The position numbers and the translations under genes were made by a program. DNA of 64,000 nt from Variovorax guangxiensis (GTDB lineage Bacteria > Pseudomonadota > Gammaproteobacteria > Burkholderiales > Burkholderiaceae_C): NCBI RefSeq assembly GCF_003952165.1, contig NZ_RXFT01000002.1, positions 248,001 to 312,000 of the forward strand, in the 5' to 3' direction. Shown piece after piece: positions 63,843-64,000 of the stretch (the stretch's first letter is position 1; each line of letters starts with the position of its first letter). The notes beneath the pieces were generated by a model, which worked only from the letters and a program-made list of their open reading frames with translations, did no database searches and was not told the DNA's origin.

Positions 63843-64000
63843 CCGCCGCAGTCGCAACGCGGGCCCGCGCCATCGTCTACCGTACGCGCGGTTCGCGCCA
63901 CGGCGGCATCACGCGGCTGATGAGCCCAGGCGACCTGGGCGAGTTCCTCAAGCCCTTCGTGTTCCTGGACCTCTTCGGCTTCGAGGTCACGGGCGGCCAC
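63839..64000 (+). CDS. Pirin family protein, N-terminal part (runs off the window)
   Basis: 54 residues are visible before the window ends. 'HGGITRLMSPGDLGEFLKPFVFLDLFGFEV' is the usual N-terminal core of pirins. ATGA overlap with the FMN reductase stop puts it in the same operon. Function as for other pirins is unknown. Confidence 0.8.
   Translation, partial: MTAAVATRARAIVYRTRGSRHGGITRLMSPGDLGEFLKPFVFLDLFGFEVTGGH

Overview
The window reads as a chromosomal segment of a high-GC betaproteobacterium of the family Comamonadaceae, most likely Variovorax or a close relative. This rests on overall GC bias, the lptD-surA-rsmA block beside amgK, a Bug-type solute receptor, intergenic repeats of a kind I recall from Comamonadaceae, and dense operons in which stop and start codons overlap by 4 bases (ATGA, GTGA or TTGA). 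No rRNA, tRNA, CRISPR array, integrase, transposase or phage gene was seen. The genus is an inference; no search was run.

Layout. 0-9.4 kb: 3' end of an M20 peptidase, an alpha/beta hydrolase, then on the minus strand an MFS transporter, a DUF4132 protein, a YidB-family protein, a periplasmic M20 peptidase, rsmE and amgK. 9.6-14.4 kb: outer-membrane biogenesis block lptD-surA-rsmA. 14.5-18.2 kb (minus): a small ORF, a barstar-like inhibitor, a secreted RNase Sa/barnase-like nuclease and maeB. 18.3-26.5 kb (plus): an eight-gene run with SPFH/SHOCT protein, zinc-ribbon DUF4178 protein, DUF350 protein, membrane-embedded spermidine synthase-like enzyme, Tat-lipoprotein flavin amine oxidase, saccharopine dehydrogenase-like protein, DoxX-like and DUF2269 proteins. 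26.6-36.5 kb: alpha-2-macroglobulin and PBP1c pair, then a phytase-like esterase. 36.5-39 kb: an iron-responsive DUF3649-PepSY-DUF3325 operon behind a good Fur-box candidate.

39-43.7 kb: aldo/keto reductase divergent from a LysR regulator, then a minus-strand operon speD-murU-pepP. 43.9-47.6 kb: tkt, a low-GC membrane ORFan, gapA. 47.6-50.7 kb: two lipoproteins, a small monooxygenase, an NRAMP transporter. 50.7-55.5 kb: protealysin-like M4 protease with its emfourin inhibitor, then LysR divergent from a tartrate/D-malate dehydrogenase and a Bug receptor. 55.6-59.8 kb: YciI, pirin, VOC, CYTH-CHAD and SlyD proteins. 59.8-61.6 kb: a lone AT-rich gene for a NACHT NTPase, the clearest acquired gene and a likely anti-phage NLR-like protein. 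61.8-64 kb: LysR divergent from DoxX, FMN reductase and a truncated pirin.

How the parts connect. LptD and SurA build the outer membrane; AmgK and MurU (33 kb apart here) are the two sugar-recycling enzymes of peptidoglycan salvage; PBP1c and the macroglobulin guard the periplasm. SpeD supplies the aminopropyl donor that the membrane spermidine synthase-like enzyme could use, while the amine oxidase encoded next to it could act on the product. Two enzyme/inhibitor pairs (RNase-barstar, protealysin-emfourin) and the NACHT protein give the segment a conflict and defence flavour. The most interesting items are the membrane polyamine-like operon and the lone NACHT gene.
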